Of a stretch of DNA of 64,000 nt, positions 17,552-26,116 are shown piece by piece. The stretch lies in NCBI RefSeq assembly GCF_042431545.1, contig NZ_JBHLYX010000008.1; one strand, written 5' to 3'. The stretch's first letter is position 1; every line of letters starts with the position of its first letter. The notes beneath the pieces were generated by a model, which made no database searches, was not told the DNA's origin, and saw only the letters and a list, made by a program, of their open reading frames with translations. Source of the DNA: Pseudoalteromonas xiamenensis (GTDB lineage: Bacteria > Pseudomonadota > Gammaproteobacteria > Enterobacterales > Alteromonadaceae). Made by a program: the position numbers and the translations under genes.

Positions 17552-18121
17552 ATGCCTAAGGCTAGCGAAATTAAAAAGAATACGGCTGTAGAATATGATG
17601 GCCGTGTAATGATCGTCCGTGATATTGAACGTTCAGTTCCTCAAGGTCGTGCAAGTGGCAGTATCTATCGTATGCGCATGTATGATGTCGTTACAGGTGG
17701 TAAAGTAGACGAGTCTTTCAAAGCGGAAGACATGTTAAAACTTGCGGACCTTACGCGTCGTCCAGCAATGCTTTCATACATCGATGGTGATGAATATGTG
17801 TTCATGGATGAAGAAGATTACACGCCATACCATATCAATAAAGAGAGCATCGAAGAGCAAGTACAATTTATCGATGAAGCAACCAAAGGTCTTTTAGTTG
17901 TGTTGATCGGTGAACGTGCTGTATCTATTGATTTACCTTCTGCCGTTGACCTTGTAATTGCAGAAACGTCTCCTTCGATGAAAGGTGCGTCAGCAAGTGC
18001 GCGTACTAAGCCAGCTACGTTAACAACAGGTCTTGTTGTTCAGGTTCCTGAGCACATCTCAACGGGTGACAAAATCCGTATCAACACGTCAGAAGTGAAG
18101 TTTATCAGCCGCGCTGAATAA
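17552..18121 (+). CDS. yeiP: Elongation factor P-like protein EfpL (YeiP)
   Basis: EF-P paralogue that relieves ribosome stalling at difficult peptide bonds such as polyproline. The 189-residue protein begins PKASEIKKN, has the signature GNEYVFMD-like IDGDEYVFMDEEDYTPY, and the C-terminal SPSMKGASASARTKPATLTTGLVVQVPE. At the tip of the KOW-like domain it has R33 in VPQGRASGS, as in E. coli EfpL, where an unmodified arginine is used rather than the modified lysine of EF-P. The ATG at 17552 has TAGGAA upstream. Single gene with a strong terminator. Confidence 0.95.
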   Translation: MPKASEIKKNTAVEYDGRVMIVRDIERSVPQGRASGSIYRMRMYDVVTGGKVDESFKAEDMLKLADLTRRPAMLSYIDGDEYVFMDEEDYTPYHINKESIEEQVQFIDEATKGLLVVLIGERAVSIDLPSAVDLVIAETSPSMKGASASARTKPATLTTGLVVQVPEHISTGDKIRINTSEVKFISRAE

Positions 18122-18141
18122 CGCTCATCATGTCGATATAG

Positions 18142-18165
18142 AAAAGGAGCTGCGGCTCCTTTTTT
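18142..18165 (+). terminator. Terminator of the EfpL gene
   Basis: Stem AAAAGGAGC / GCTCCTTTT with loop TGCG, continuing into a T run on the plus strand. Lies 20 bases behind the yeiP stop. A clear intrinsic terminator. Confidence 0.9.
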
Positions 18166-18307
18166 ACTTATTACCTCTCTTTCCCTACAAACCACTGCCA
18201 GTTCATTATTTTGCTTCATATCGTGTTCACCTATCATAACGTACAACAAATTGACGGCATTTAGGCGCAAATTTTGCTTGTTATTTAGCCAAGGCAATGG
18301 GGGTGCT

Positions 18308-18892
18308 ATGAAACTATCAAAGGAAGAATCTCAATTTTTGCATGAGTTACTCGACATCGAACTCGAGGCAACGACGCCTATCCTCCCGGAACATCAGGAT
18401 GAAGGGTCTAATGAGTTGTTACGACAGGTAGCAGACCACTCTGAACTGCTTATAATCGCACGCATGCAAGACAAAGAAATTTGTTTTCCCCTAAGTACAC
18501 CTGACGACGTCAAAAAGCTCTACGACCTTCATTTAGATCTTCCCCACATTGTTGATATTTCAGGGTTTCACCGTCATTGGCGAATTACGCCCCATCGCTC
18601 TGTCCAACTGAAAAGCCAGCAAAACGCACATTCATACTCACTTTGCTCGCTGTCGCTTTCCGGAGCATTGGTTTTCGAAGATAGGCACAATTTAAAGCAA
18701 TTAAAAAATGCACTTGAAAACAACATTGCCCAAGTCATCAATGCAACCGATGAAGACATTCCTGTTTTTATCAGTGAAGTAAAAGCACGTGGAAAGCATC
18801 TTTACGCAATACTGTTCGATGAATTGACCGAAAGCAGCCCTTTGTTAAAAAACTTTTTACTACAAGCATTTTTAAAAGAGGAACAATCTTAA
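18308..18892 (+). CDS. Putative PilZ-like domain protein
   Basis: A 194-residue soluble protein. The central-to-C-terminal part reads ISGFHRHWRITPHRSVQLKS, then CSLSLSGALVFEDR, a pattern resembling PilZ domains in which an Arg-rich stretch is followed by a D/N-x-S-x-x-G-like motif. This suggests cyclic-di-GMP binding or a PilZ-like fold, but the canonical RxxxR arrangement is not clear and the similarity is weak. The ATG at 18308 is chosen because GGGGG precedes it and the upstream extension is not helical or hydrophobic. It has no obvious operon partner. Confidence 0.5.
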   Translation: MKLSKEESQFLHELLDIELEATTPILPEHQDEGSNELLRQVADHSELLIIARMQDKEICFPLSTPDDVKKLYDLHLDLPHIVDISGFHRHWRITPHRSVQLKSQQNAHSYSLCSLSLSGALVFEDRHNLKQLKNALENNIAQVINATDEDIPVFISEVKARGKHLYAILFDELTESSPLLKNFLLQAFLKEEQS

Positions 18893-19109
18893 ACGCTTAG
18901 GCCACACAATTAACTCAGCCACTCCGCTCAAAACGACCAACTTTTTGCATAAGTTGCATTTCTATGACGTTATTCATGATCTAGCACAAAAAAATACGCA
19001 TTAAATATTCAGAAATTCCTAAAACTTTTGGAAATGGGTATTGCTAAAAAGAATAGAGGTTTTAAAATTAAAAACTCTTCTCATTTACAATATTAATAAC
19101 TTTACAATT

Positions 19110-20000
19110 ATGAAAATCAAAGTTCTGGGCATCGCTGTTGCACTTGGGTTATGCAACTTTACTGCTAATGCAGATGAAAACTTATTAGGGTATGTAAAGG
19201 GCGCAGAAACGCTTCCTGAAGGTTCAGCTGAAGTGTATCAATTCTTTACCAAGCGTTCAGGTAAAACAGTCGGTCACTACGAAGCGCTTGATACTAAAAC
19301 AGAATTTGAATACGGTTTAACAAATGCGTTCAACATCTCGTTTGCGCTCAAGGGGATGTCGTTAGATACAAACGGCATTATCATTGATGGTTACATGCCA
19401 AAAGACAACGATTTTGGCTGGAAACTATCAGGCCTTGAAGCTGGCTTTAAGTACAACTTCTTAAGCCCTGCACTTGATGACTTTGGGTTATCAATGTACG
19501 GCTCAATGGACTATTCATGGGTGGACAATCATTCAGGTCAAGACAAAGACACGCTTAGTCTAGAAATGATGATGTTGATGCAAAAGTATTTCCTTGAAGG
19601 CCAGTTGGTGTGGACAGGTAACCTAGGCTTTGAAGCCACAGGTGCTAAGCGTAAGGCTATTGCAGGCTTACCGGAAGATTTTGAATGGCCAACTGAAGCA
19701 GAAATGGAAATCGAACTTATCGCGGGTACAGGCATGAGCTACCGTTTTGCGCCAAATTGGTTTATTGGTGCAGAAGCGCTCTATGAAGAAGAGCATGAAA
19801 CGGAAGTGAACTTAGAACGTTATTCTTGGTTTGCAGGTCCGAGCATCCACTACGGCGATGCAAAGTGGTGGGCGACATTAACGTACATGAAACAACTTAA
19901 AGGGGGTGGAGAGAAGTTTGATGAACAAACAGATAACGACCTACACCTTATCGAAAAGACGGAAGCCGAGTGGCGTCTGAAATTCGGTTATAACTTCTAA
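19110..20000 (+). CDS. Outer-membrane beta-barrel protein, DUF6662-like
   Basis: A 296-residue exported protein: signal peptide 1-19 (MKIKVLGIAVALG...ANA), then many alternating strands ending in a C-terminal phenylalanine (WRLKFGYNF), as in outer-membrane barrels. I associate the N-terminal ENLLGYVKGAETLPEGSAEVYQ with the DUF6662 family, seen beside FMN-binding proteins and ApbE in marine gammaproteobacteria. The first gene of a four-gene set, 11 bases before the FMN-binding protein. It could be a channel or outer-membrane partner of the redox system. Start chosen to give the signal peptide. Confidence 0.65.
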   Translation: MKIKVLGIAVALGLCNFTANADENLLGYVKGAETLPEGSAEVYQFFTKRSGKTVGHYEALDTKTEFEYGLTNAFNISFALKGMSLDTNGIIIDGYMPKDNDFGWKLSGLEAGFKYNFLSPALDDFGLSMYGSMDYSWVDNHSGQDKDTLSLEMMMLMQKYFLEGQLVWTGNLGFEATGAKRKAIAGLPEDFEWPTEAEMEIELIAGTGMSYRFAPNWFIGAEALYEEEHETEVNLERYSWFAGPSIHYGDAKWWATLTYMKQLKGGGEKFDEQTDNDLHLIEKTEAEWRLKFGYNF

Positions 20001-20011
20001 GAGGAAATCGT

Positions 20012-20545
20012 ATGCGCCCGCTACCAAGCTTAATCGCTCTTGGTGCGGCCGCTACATGCCAAATGGTGTATGCGGCCGACTACTTAACGGTAATAGAAGC
20101 TCAGCAATTGTTATTCCCAAGTGCTGTAGCAATCGACCATAAAGTAGCCATCTCTGATGAGCAAAAAGATCAAATTAAATCGCTTGCTGGTGTTAGACAA
20201 CGGTTTGATGAGCAAGAAGTCTATAAAATGGAAAAAGACGGAAACCTTGTCGGTTGGACTATCATCGACAACGTCGTCGGTAAACATGAGTTTATCACTT
20301 ATGCAGTTGGTATCGACGCCACAGGCAAAGTGACCGGTATCGAAGTACTCAGCTACCGTGAAACTCATGGTGCACAAATCCGTATGCAGCCTTGGCGTGA
20401 CATGTTTGTCGGCAAAACCTTGAGCGATAAATTCAAGTTGAACAAAGACATTCCAAACATCAGCGGCGCTACCTTGTCTTGTCGCAATGTGACAGATGGT
20501 GTCAAGCGTTTACTTGCTCTGCATCAAGTCGTTTTACAGTCTTGA
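20012..20545 (+). CDS. Exported FMN-binding domain protein (covalent flavin)
   Basis: A 177-residue periplasmic protein with a signal peptide (1-21, ending VYA) and an FMN_bind domain. The motif SGATLS at 151-156 is the site where ApbE attaches FMN through a phosphoester to the threonine, here T154. The domain also contains GWTIIDNVVGKHEFITYAVGID, characteristic of this family. It is followed directly by the apbE gene with a TTGA overlap, which supports that it is the flavinylation substrate. The flavin would carry electrons on the periplasmic side. Confidence 0.87.
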   Translation: MRPLPSLIALGAAATCQMVYAADYLTVIEAQQLLFPSAVAIDHKVAISDEQKDQIKSLAGVRQRFDEQEVYKMEKDGNLVGWTIIDNVVGKHEFITYAVGIDATGKVTGIEVLSYRETHGAQIRMQPWRDMFVGKTLSDKFKLNKDIPNISGATLSCRNVTDGVKRLLALHQVVLQS

Positions 20546-21339
20546 AACTCGCAAAACGAATGAAGCCCCTACTCGGTACTTATGTCGAAATAAGTATCGA
20601 GTACTCTGACGAAACTACACCAATTAATGATTGGTTTAGTCAAGCCTTCGCGCGCATTGACGCGTTACAACAGAAACTCAGCATTCACAGTGCAACGTCT
20701 GAGCTGAATCAAATCAATCTCAACCCCAATGTATGGATCCCCATCTCTCGAGAGTCACGTCGGCTTCTCCAGCTTGCAATGATTTTAATGCACAAATCGG
20801 ATGGACTCTTTAATCCCACACTTGGTGCCAATTTGCTTGGCCACGGTATTGTTGATGATTTAGGATTCGGAAAGCGGGCCCCTTTTGGTAGCGTACATGC
20901 ATTAAGCTTTTCAGGTGATAAAGTGAAGCTCAACGAGTATGTGATAGTTTGCTTAGACGGCATTGCCAAGGGATATGCATTGGATTTGGCACTGAAATCA
21001 CTTAAACGACTGGGATGTGAAAATGCGTCCATTAACGCAGGTGGTGATATCAAAGCAATTGGTACAAGGCGAGTACCCATTCAACCTAAATTTGCCAGCC
21101 ACCCTATCGGGTTTTTACAAAATGCCGCTATCGCCACGTCTGGGACCTATCACAGCGAAAGCCATCGCAGCAGACTTATGGATGAAAAAGGCGTTATAAT
21201 GCCCGCAGGAAACGAACAATGGAGTGTTTTAGCCTTTTCTGCATGGAGAGCAGATGCTTTAACCAAAGTCGCCGCACAAACACAAGGTGACGAACATCTT
21301 TTAGCTACGCTAGGTGGACGCCTTTTGTCTTCCGCCTGA
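20542..21339 (+). CDS. apbE: FAD:protein FMN transferase (ApbE family)
   Basis: Transfers FMN from FAD to a threonine of a target flavoprotein. The 265-residue protein has the family motifs KPLLGTYVEI near the N-terminus, the FNPTLGAN-type segment, VCLDGIAKGYALD with the metal-binding region, INAGGDIKAIG and ATSGTYH. The TTG at 20542 is favoured because it overlaps the stop of the FMN-binding gene (TTGA); an ATG at 20560 is the alternative. There is no signal peptide with either start, although most ApbE proteins are periplasmic lipoproteins and the likely substrate here is exported. That makes the site of flavinylation unclear. Confidence 0.85.
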   Translation: MKLAKRMKPLLGTYVEISIEYSDETTPINDWFSQAFARIDALQQKLSIHSATSELNQINLNPNVWIPISRESRRLLQLAMILMHKSDGLFNPTLGANLLGHGIVDDLGFGKRAPFGSVHALSFSGDKVKLNEYVIVCLDGIAKGYALDLALKSLKRLGCENASINAGGDIKAIGTRRVPIQPKFASHPIGFLQNAAIATSGTYHSESHRSRLMDEKGVIMPAGNEQWSVLAFSAWRADALTKVAAQTQGDEHLLATLGGRLLSSA

Positions 21340-21359
21340 TAGATTGCGAGAAACAGGTT

Positions 21360-21812
21360 TTGAAACACGGTAAATTATTACTCTGGTTTGTGTATGTTGG
21401 CATGGTCATTACAGGGATTGGTCTGTATTTAACACTGCCTGCCTCTGTGGATGATTTTCCACACCCATTGCAAGGCGACTTCAGAATGTGGCATGGGCTA
21501 TTTGTGTTTATTTCTCTGTTTTCAATCGGTCAAATATTTCAAGAACATATTCGCAAACAAATCAAAAAATGGCGTCGTTACCCAGATGGTGTGATCCATC
21601 TGCTGCTTTGGAGTGTTGTGATAGTAACGGGTTTTTTACTGTATTATCCGCCACTGTGGTTGCCTGAATGGTTCAATTTATCAAATACCCATTGGTACGT
21701 CAGTCTCGCTATCATTGCCGTGCTGCCTTTTCACGCGATTTACCATCGCCCAAAACGAAAATTCAAGAAAGTCCAAGCTCGTCGCACTACATCAGAAGCA
21801 ACGGCAAAATAG
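21360..21812 (+). CDS. Small membrane protein, cytochrome b-like
   Basis: A 150-residue integral membrane protein with about four hydrophobic segments (7-28, 44-62, 79-97, 112-127). Histidines fall in or near segments: H45 in MWHGLFVF, H80 in VIHLLLW, H111 in THWYV and H125 in FHAIYH, which could ligate heme as in b-type cytochromes. It starts with TTG 20 bases behind apbE and ends the operon at a terminator. I infer it passes electrons from the quinone pool to the FMN-binding protein. No close family recognised. Confidence 0.6.
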   Translation: MKHGKLLLWFVYVGMVITGIGLYLTLPASVDDFPHPLQGDFRMWHGLFVFISLFSIGQIFQEHIRKQIKKWRRYPDGVIHLLLWSVVIVTGFLLYYPPLWLPEWFNLSNTHWYVSLAIIAVLPFHAIYHRPKRKFKKVQARRTTSEATAK

Positions 21813-21843
21813 CAATAGGTTTAAAGCTAGTTCGGATAGCATA

Positions 21844-21869
21844 AAAACGGCCACTATTGTGGCCGTTTT
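21844..21869. terminator. Bidirectional terminator
   Basis: An 11-bp perfect stem AAAACGGCCAC / GTGGCCGTTTT with loop TATT lies between the convergent membrane-protein gene and phoD. A runs on one side and T runs on the other make it functional on both strands. Confidence 0.9.
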
Positions 21870-21891
21870 GCTTATCTTGAAAGAATAGTGG

Positions 21892-23607
21892 TTAGGCTTT
21901 CGCGACTTGCGTCGAAATGGCAGACACCACATTGAATTGTTCGGTGTGCACAGAGTCGATAAAGTTCCATTCGTTTTCGACGTTTTCACGCGTAAACGTT
22001 AATGTCATAAAGCCACGTTGATGAATATTGGCAAATTCCAAATCGTCCACTAGAAGCTTGAGCACTTCAGCGACTTGCATTGCTTGAGCTTCTGGCAGCT
22101 GCAGGTAATACTCAAGTCCTGGCGAGCTTACAGACGCCGTTGCGAATTCATATCCGCACACGTCACCACTTGCATTACATAGCTTTCCAGCCCAAGCATT
22201 GTGTGTATCTCCCGCCACAACAACGAGGTTTTTATTTGCCCCTTTTGCGGCTTGTAAGATCACTTCACGCTCGACAGGATAGCCATCCCAAGCGTCAAGG
22301 TTATACGGTGCAGCAAATTGAATACGTGCTTTTTCTTGCTCCGTTAACGTAGGATCGCCTGCAAGCATACGGCCTTTAATTTGGGCCAATTCGGCTAATT
22401 GAGCCGCAATTGCCGGTGTTGGGTTTGCCAACGACATCAACAATTCTGCAGGAATATTCATTTTCGTCATCAAAACCTGCTGACCCAATACTTGCCACTT
22501 AGTTTGTGACGTTTGCATCGCATCCGTTAACCACTGCAATTGCTGATTGCCAAGTAACTGTTGTGTTGGCGCAACTAAATCCGACTGAAACTGCTGCAAA
22601 TTGATTTGCCCTGAATTCACATCTACGTAATTCATGTAATCCAATGGCTTGGCTCTACTTTCGTGGCGAGTGTCCAACATATACAGTGAAACTAAATCGG
22701 CGAAATCGAATTTACGGTAGAGGCTTTCTGTCTGACCGACTACATAAGGGCGCACCGGCATCCACTCGTAATAAGCTTGCAAGGCTGCCAATTTACGCGC
22801 TGAATAATCGCCTTCCGTTTCAGGGTTATGATTTTCAGCTCCCCCCATGTACGAGTCATTACACACTTCGTGATCATCCCAAACTGCTATAAAGGGGACT
22901 TTCGCGTGTAAAGCTTGTAAACCAGCATCTGTACGGTACTTTGCATAGCGTTTACGGTAATCATCCAACAACAACAGCTCTGTCGCGTTATCTTCATCTA
23001 ATGTGCGACCTAGCGCCTGTGCTTGTTCTGTCGCGTATCCACCCATTCCGTATTCATAAATGTAGTCACCTAGATGCACGACCGCATCAAGATCATCGCG
23101 TTTTGCCGCTTCACCATAAACATGGAAGTAACCCGCAGGGTAATTTGCGCAAGACATTACCGCTAATTTAACTTGCGTTACTTCATTAACTGGAAGTGTT
23201 TTACAACGACCAACAGGCGAATACGTGTTATCAGCCACAAAACGGTAGTAATACACCGAATTTTCATTAAGACCATCAAGGTCAACTTTGACCGTATAAT
23301 CATTTTTCTTTAACGCTACGACTTTTTGGCTACTTAATAACTGATTAAATGCTTCGTCTTGTGCGACTTGTAAGGTAAGGGAAACGCTACGTTGCGCTTC
23401 TTCTGGTGTCACACGGGTCCATAAAATAACGCTATCTGAGAGTGGATCACCACTGGCAACACCGTGATTAAAACTAATATCGAATTCGTTGGTCGCCATG
23501 CCCGCGCCTGAGTTGGAATTACAACCTACCAAACTCATCGAAATAGTTGCGGCACTCACACCTAAGATTGCGCTTTTTATAAAGTCTCTGCGCGTTAGCT
23601 TTTCCAT
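21892..23607 (-). CDS. phoD: PhoD-type alkaline phosphatase (Tat-exported)
   Basis: Phosphomonoesterase/phosphodiesterase that releases phosphate in the periplasm or outside. The 571-residue protein has a twin-arginine signal (LTRRDFIK) followed by a hydrophobic stretch and SLVGC, so it may be a Tat lipoprotein with C29. The PhoD N-terminal domain (FNHGVASGDPLSDSVILWTRVTP) is followed by the metallophosphatase core: SCANYPAG, VHLGDYIYEYG, WDDHEVCND, and VVAGDTHNAW, which supply the metal ligands. Length is normal. Read divergently from the cytochrome/EB_dh gene. I saw no convincing Pho box upstream. Confidence 0.9.
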   Translation of the reverse strand: MEKLTRRDFIKSAILGVSAATISMSLVGCNSNSGAGMATNEFDISFNHGVASGDPLSDSVILWTRVTPEEAQRSVSLTLQVAQDEAFNQLLSSQKVVALKKNDYTVKVDLDGLNENSVYYYRFVADNTYSPVGRCKTLPVNEVTQVKLAVMSCANYPAGYFHVYGEAAKRDDLDAVVHLGDYIYEYGMGGYATEQAQALGRTLDEDNATELLLLDDYRKRYAKYRTDAGLQALHAKVPFIAVWDDHEVCNDSYMGGAENHNPETEGDYSARKLAALQAYYEWMPVRPYVVGQTESLYRKFDFADLVSLYMLDTRHESRAKPLDYMNYVDVNSGQINLQQFQSDLVAPTQQLLGNQQLQWLTDAMQTSQTKWQVLGQQVLMTKMNIPAELLMSLANPTPAIAAQLAELAQIKGRMLAGDPTLTEQEKARIQFAAPYNLDAWDGYPVEREVILQAAKGANKNLVVVAGDTHNAWAGKLCNASGDVCGYEFATASVSSPGLEYYLQLPEAQAMQVAEVLKLLVDDLEFANIHQRGFMTLTFTRENVENEWNFIDSVHTEQFNVVSAISTQVAKA

Positions 23608-23852
23608 TTTGCTGTCCTAGTTCTTCTAAATACTGCTAAGGCGGAAAAGAATAAGGAACATTTGTGACATTTTGACTACTAATCGTACCAGTTAAACAAT
23701 TAATCGATGAGTCGGGTTAGTTCGCTTTTATAAATAAATGTACAAATATCACACAAAAAAGAATAGAAAATTACCTTGAGTTAACATTTTGGCAATATTA
23801 GTGTAAGAATTAGAAACTAATCTGCGCTCGGTTTTGAGTTTGAGTAGACCCC

Positions 23853-25391
23853 ATGCAACGTTTTATATTTGTTTTTCTTCACACCTTAGTAACGATCTCC
23901 GTGCTGATTTCTTTGCTTACTGGGCTTAGGATAGCCAGTTTAACGCGTGAGACTTGGTTGTTTTTTGACGGCCTTTTGCCACAAGGCCTAGTGCATTTCT
24001 GGCATCTATTTTCCTCTGTTTTGTTAATTTTATGTATCTTGGCCTATCCGTTCTATTTTTTTAAAAAACGACGCGGAAAAACCCGCTCTACCAACGTAAA
24101 ACAGCCTCTAAGTTATCATCGTTCCATAAAAAATTTAGGCTATACATTGCTTATTTTGGCCTGTGTCAGCGGGCTCGCAAAAGCATTTGACGCAACGTGG
24201 TTACCGCTTTCACTTCACTACTGGGTGGCGATGGGGGTTATTGGTTATCTCGTATTGCACAGCTATGTTTATTTTCTTCAGTTTGGCAAAAAACTGCTAA
24301 GCCAACTTTGGATTGCTAAACAGACATTTCCGCTCCTGATGTTGCTTGGATTTACCGTTTCAGTTACTTGGCTGCTCATTCCAAAAGTGGGTAATTCCTT
24401 ACATCAAGCTATTGAAGTATCGACGATCCCCGCGGATGTCCCCATCACCATTGATGGCATTGCAAACGAATCGTTTTGGAAAACAGCGCCAACATTGACG
24501 GTAATGACGCACTCAGGTGTCAATTTCGATGATGGCAGTACACCTGTAACCATCCAAGCCGTGCATAACAAAGAAGAGAGCTATTTTTATTTTACTTGGG
24601 TTGATGAAACACAAAGTTTATCTCACTTGCCACTAGTGAAAACCTCGAATGGTTGGAAAGTCACTGAAAACGGGTTTTATCAATTTGACGAAAAACAACA
24701 TTATGAAGACAAATTTGCGGTCATGCTTTCAAATTCGTGTCAATTTGCCGCAGATAATGTTGTGCATTTGGGCTCTTCTCCCCTGCCAAATAAACCCAGT
24801 AATTGGCATAAGAAAGGCTACCACGCGAGTTTAGACGGCCATGTCCGAGATTTGTGGCACTGGAAAGCCATTCGTACCAACGACATGATGCTTGCAGATG
24901 ATAATTACTTTGGCGCCCCTATTACACCTCGAACGGGTGAGCGACGCTATACCGCCGGATACCAAACCGATGGCAAAGAAAGTGGCGCATATATCATGAA
25001 TTGGCAATGGTATAAGAAGGATGCCATTATCCCTAGGCGTTTACCGAATCCATCCACCAAATACTCCACAGAGGAAGTGCTTCCGTGGTTTGGCTCTGCC
25101 CCCTATCAAACGCAGCATGATACATACCCTCTTGGCACAACTTTACCTTCCGTTCTATATCGCTCAAATCGTTTTGAAGGCGATAGAGCTGACGTACGCG
25201 CTCACGCGCAATACGCGGACGGCCGCTGGCATCTCGAAATGGCACGCAAAAACGACACTCATTCAGACAAAGATGTCGCCTTAAAATCAGGCGTGTGCTT
25301 ATGGGTCGCGGCCTTTGATGGGGCGCAAATTGCTCATACCCATCACATGCAGGGGATCAAATTGGCCTATCAAGGAGACAAAGCGCTATGA
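23853..25391 (+). CDS. Fusion of membrane cytochrome b and EB_dh heme-binding domain
   Basis: A 512-residue protein with five membrane segments in the first 180 residues (about 5-27, 45-70, 93-113, 120-145, 157-177). Histidines in these (HTLVT, VHFWHLF, LHYW, VLHSY) suit b-type heme ligation. From about 197 (IPADVPITIDGIANESFWKTAP) it resembles the EB_dh family, the heme-binding gamma subunit of ethylbenzene and DMSO-reductase-like dehydrogenases, including DLWHWKAIRTND and ADDNYFG. No catalytic molybdenum subunit is nearby, so it may serve as a stand-alone electron-transfer unit. The stop overlaps the next gene by four bases (ATGA). Confidence 0.75.
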   Translation: MQRFIFVFLHTLVTISVLISLLTGLRIASLTRETWLFFDGLLPQGLVHFWHLFSSVLLILCILAYPFYFFKKRRGKTRSTNVKQPLSYHRSIKNLGYTLLILACVSGLAKAFDATWLPLSLHYWVAMGVIGYLVLHSYVYFLQFGKKLLSQLWIAKQTFPLLMLLGFTVSVTWLLIPKVGNSLHQAIEVSTIPADVPITIDGIANESFWKTAPTLTVMTHSGVNFDDGSTPVTIQAVHNKEESYFYFTWVDETQSLSHLPLVKTSNGWKVTENGFYQFDEKQHYEDKFAVMLSNSCQFAADNVVHLGSSPLPNKPSNWHKKGYHASLDGHVRDLWHWKAIRTNDMMLADDNYFGAPITPRTGERRYTAGYQTDGKESGAYIMNWQWYKKDAIIPRRLPNPSTKYSTEEVLPWFGSAPYQTQHDTYPLGTTLPSVLYRSNRFEGDRADVRAHAQYADGRWHLEMARKNDTHSDKDVALKSGVCLWVAAFDGAQIAHTHHMQGIKLAYQGDKAL

Positions 25392-26107
25392 AAAAGCGAC
25401 TAATCTACACGGCAATTACCGCCATTGCTCTGCTTGCATTAAATGAGCAGATGCAAAACCAACCACGGCCAAAATCCGATGTTCGCTTTACAAAAATGGC
25501 AAAAACAGGTGAAAGCTTAAAGCCGTGGCAAGGTCCTTGGCATTGTGTTTTTGATAGTCAGCTCGGCCTCTTTTGGGAAGTCAAACAAGAAGACGAATCC
25601 ATTCATCAAGCTGATTGGACATATTCGTGGTTTGATGGTCGAAAGGGTCAAGCAAATTCTGGTGACTGTTATTTCAAAAAAGAGCGCTGTGACACACAAG
25701 ACCTCATTCAAGCCACGAACCAAGAACAACTATGCGGACAAGCAGCATGGCGTTTACCAACATCTATGGAACTCAATGCATTGTATCGCCCTCAAGACCG
25801 AGCTCATCGCCCTTTATTGAGCGAAGACTATTTCCCTAGACTCAAGGACGGCGACTATTGGACAGCGGATGCTGACGTCTCGTTGACCGGATTCTACAAA
25901 CGTCTGGGTAAAGGTGCGTTTGCGTTTAACCCCTATGACTGGCAATTGCGTGAACTCCCCTATCGAAACGCCGCCTTTGTTATCTTAGTTGCTGATGCCA
26001 AAACACCAACCACCAGCATGCAAACCAGTTTTACACCGGCCAATTCTGCGTCTCTCGAACCGTCAGAAATCGAGAGCAAAGCCTTGGCTTTATCAACCAA
26101 AAACTAA
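25388..26107 (+). CDS. Exported Lcl-domain (DUF1566) protein
   Basis: A 239-residue protein with an N-terminal hydrophobic signal or anchor (about 4-20) and an Lcl C-terminal domain at about 50-205: WHCVFDSQLGLFWEVK, AWRLPTSMELNAL, DYWTADAD and YRNAAFVILV. Four cysteines near W52-C118 may form disulfides. Lcl domains are common in secreted or surface proteins and their role is poorly known. The start overlaps the EB_dh gene stop (ATGA), and the purple-acid-phosphatase gene follows nine bases later, so the three are one operon. Confidence 0.8.
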   Translation: MKKRLIYTAITAIALLALNEQMQNQPRPKSDVRFTKMAKTGESLKPWQGPWHCVFDSQLGLFWEVKQEDESIHQADWTYSWFDGRKGQANSGDCYFKKERCDTQDLIQATNQEQLCGQAAWRLPTSMELNALYRPQDRAHRPLLSEDYFPRLKDGDYWTADADVSLTGFYKRLGKGAFAFNPYDWQLRELPYRNAAFVILVADAKTPTTSMQTSFTPANSASLEPSEIESKALALSTKN

Positions 26108-26116
26108 GGAACAACA

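Noticed and set aside
23640..23700. Possible Pho box between phoD and the cytochrome/EB_dh gene (GTCA/TGTCA repeats)
   Set aside because: The repeat period is eight, not eleven, and the boxes are incomplete.
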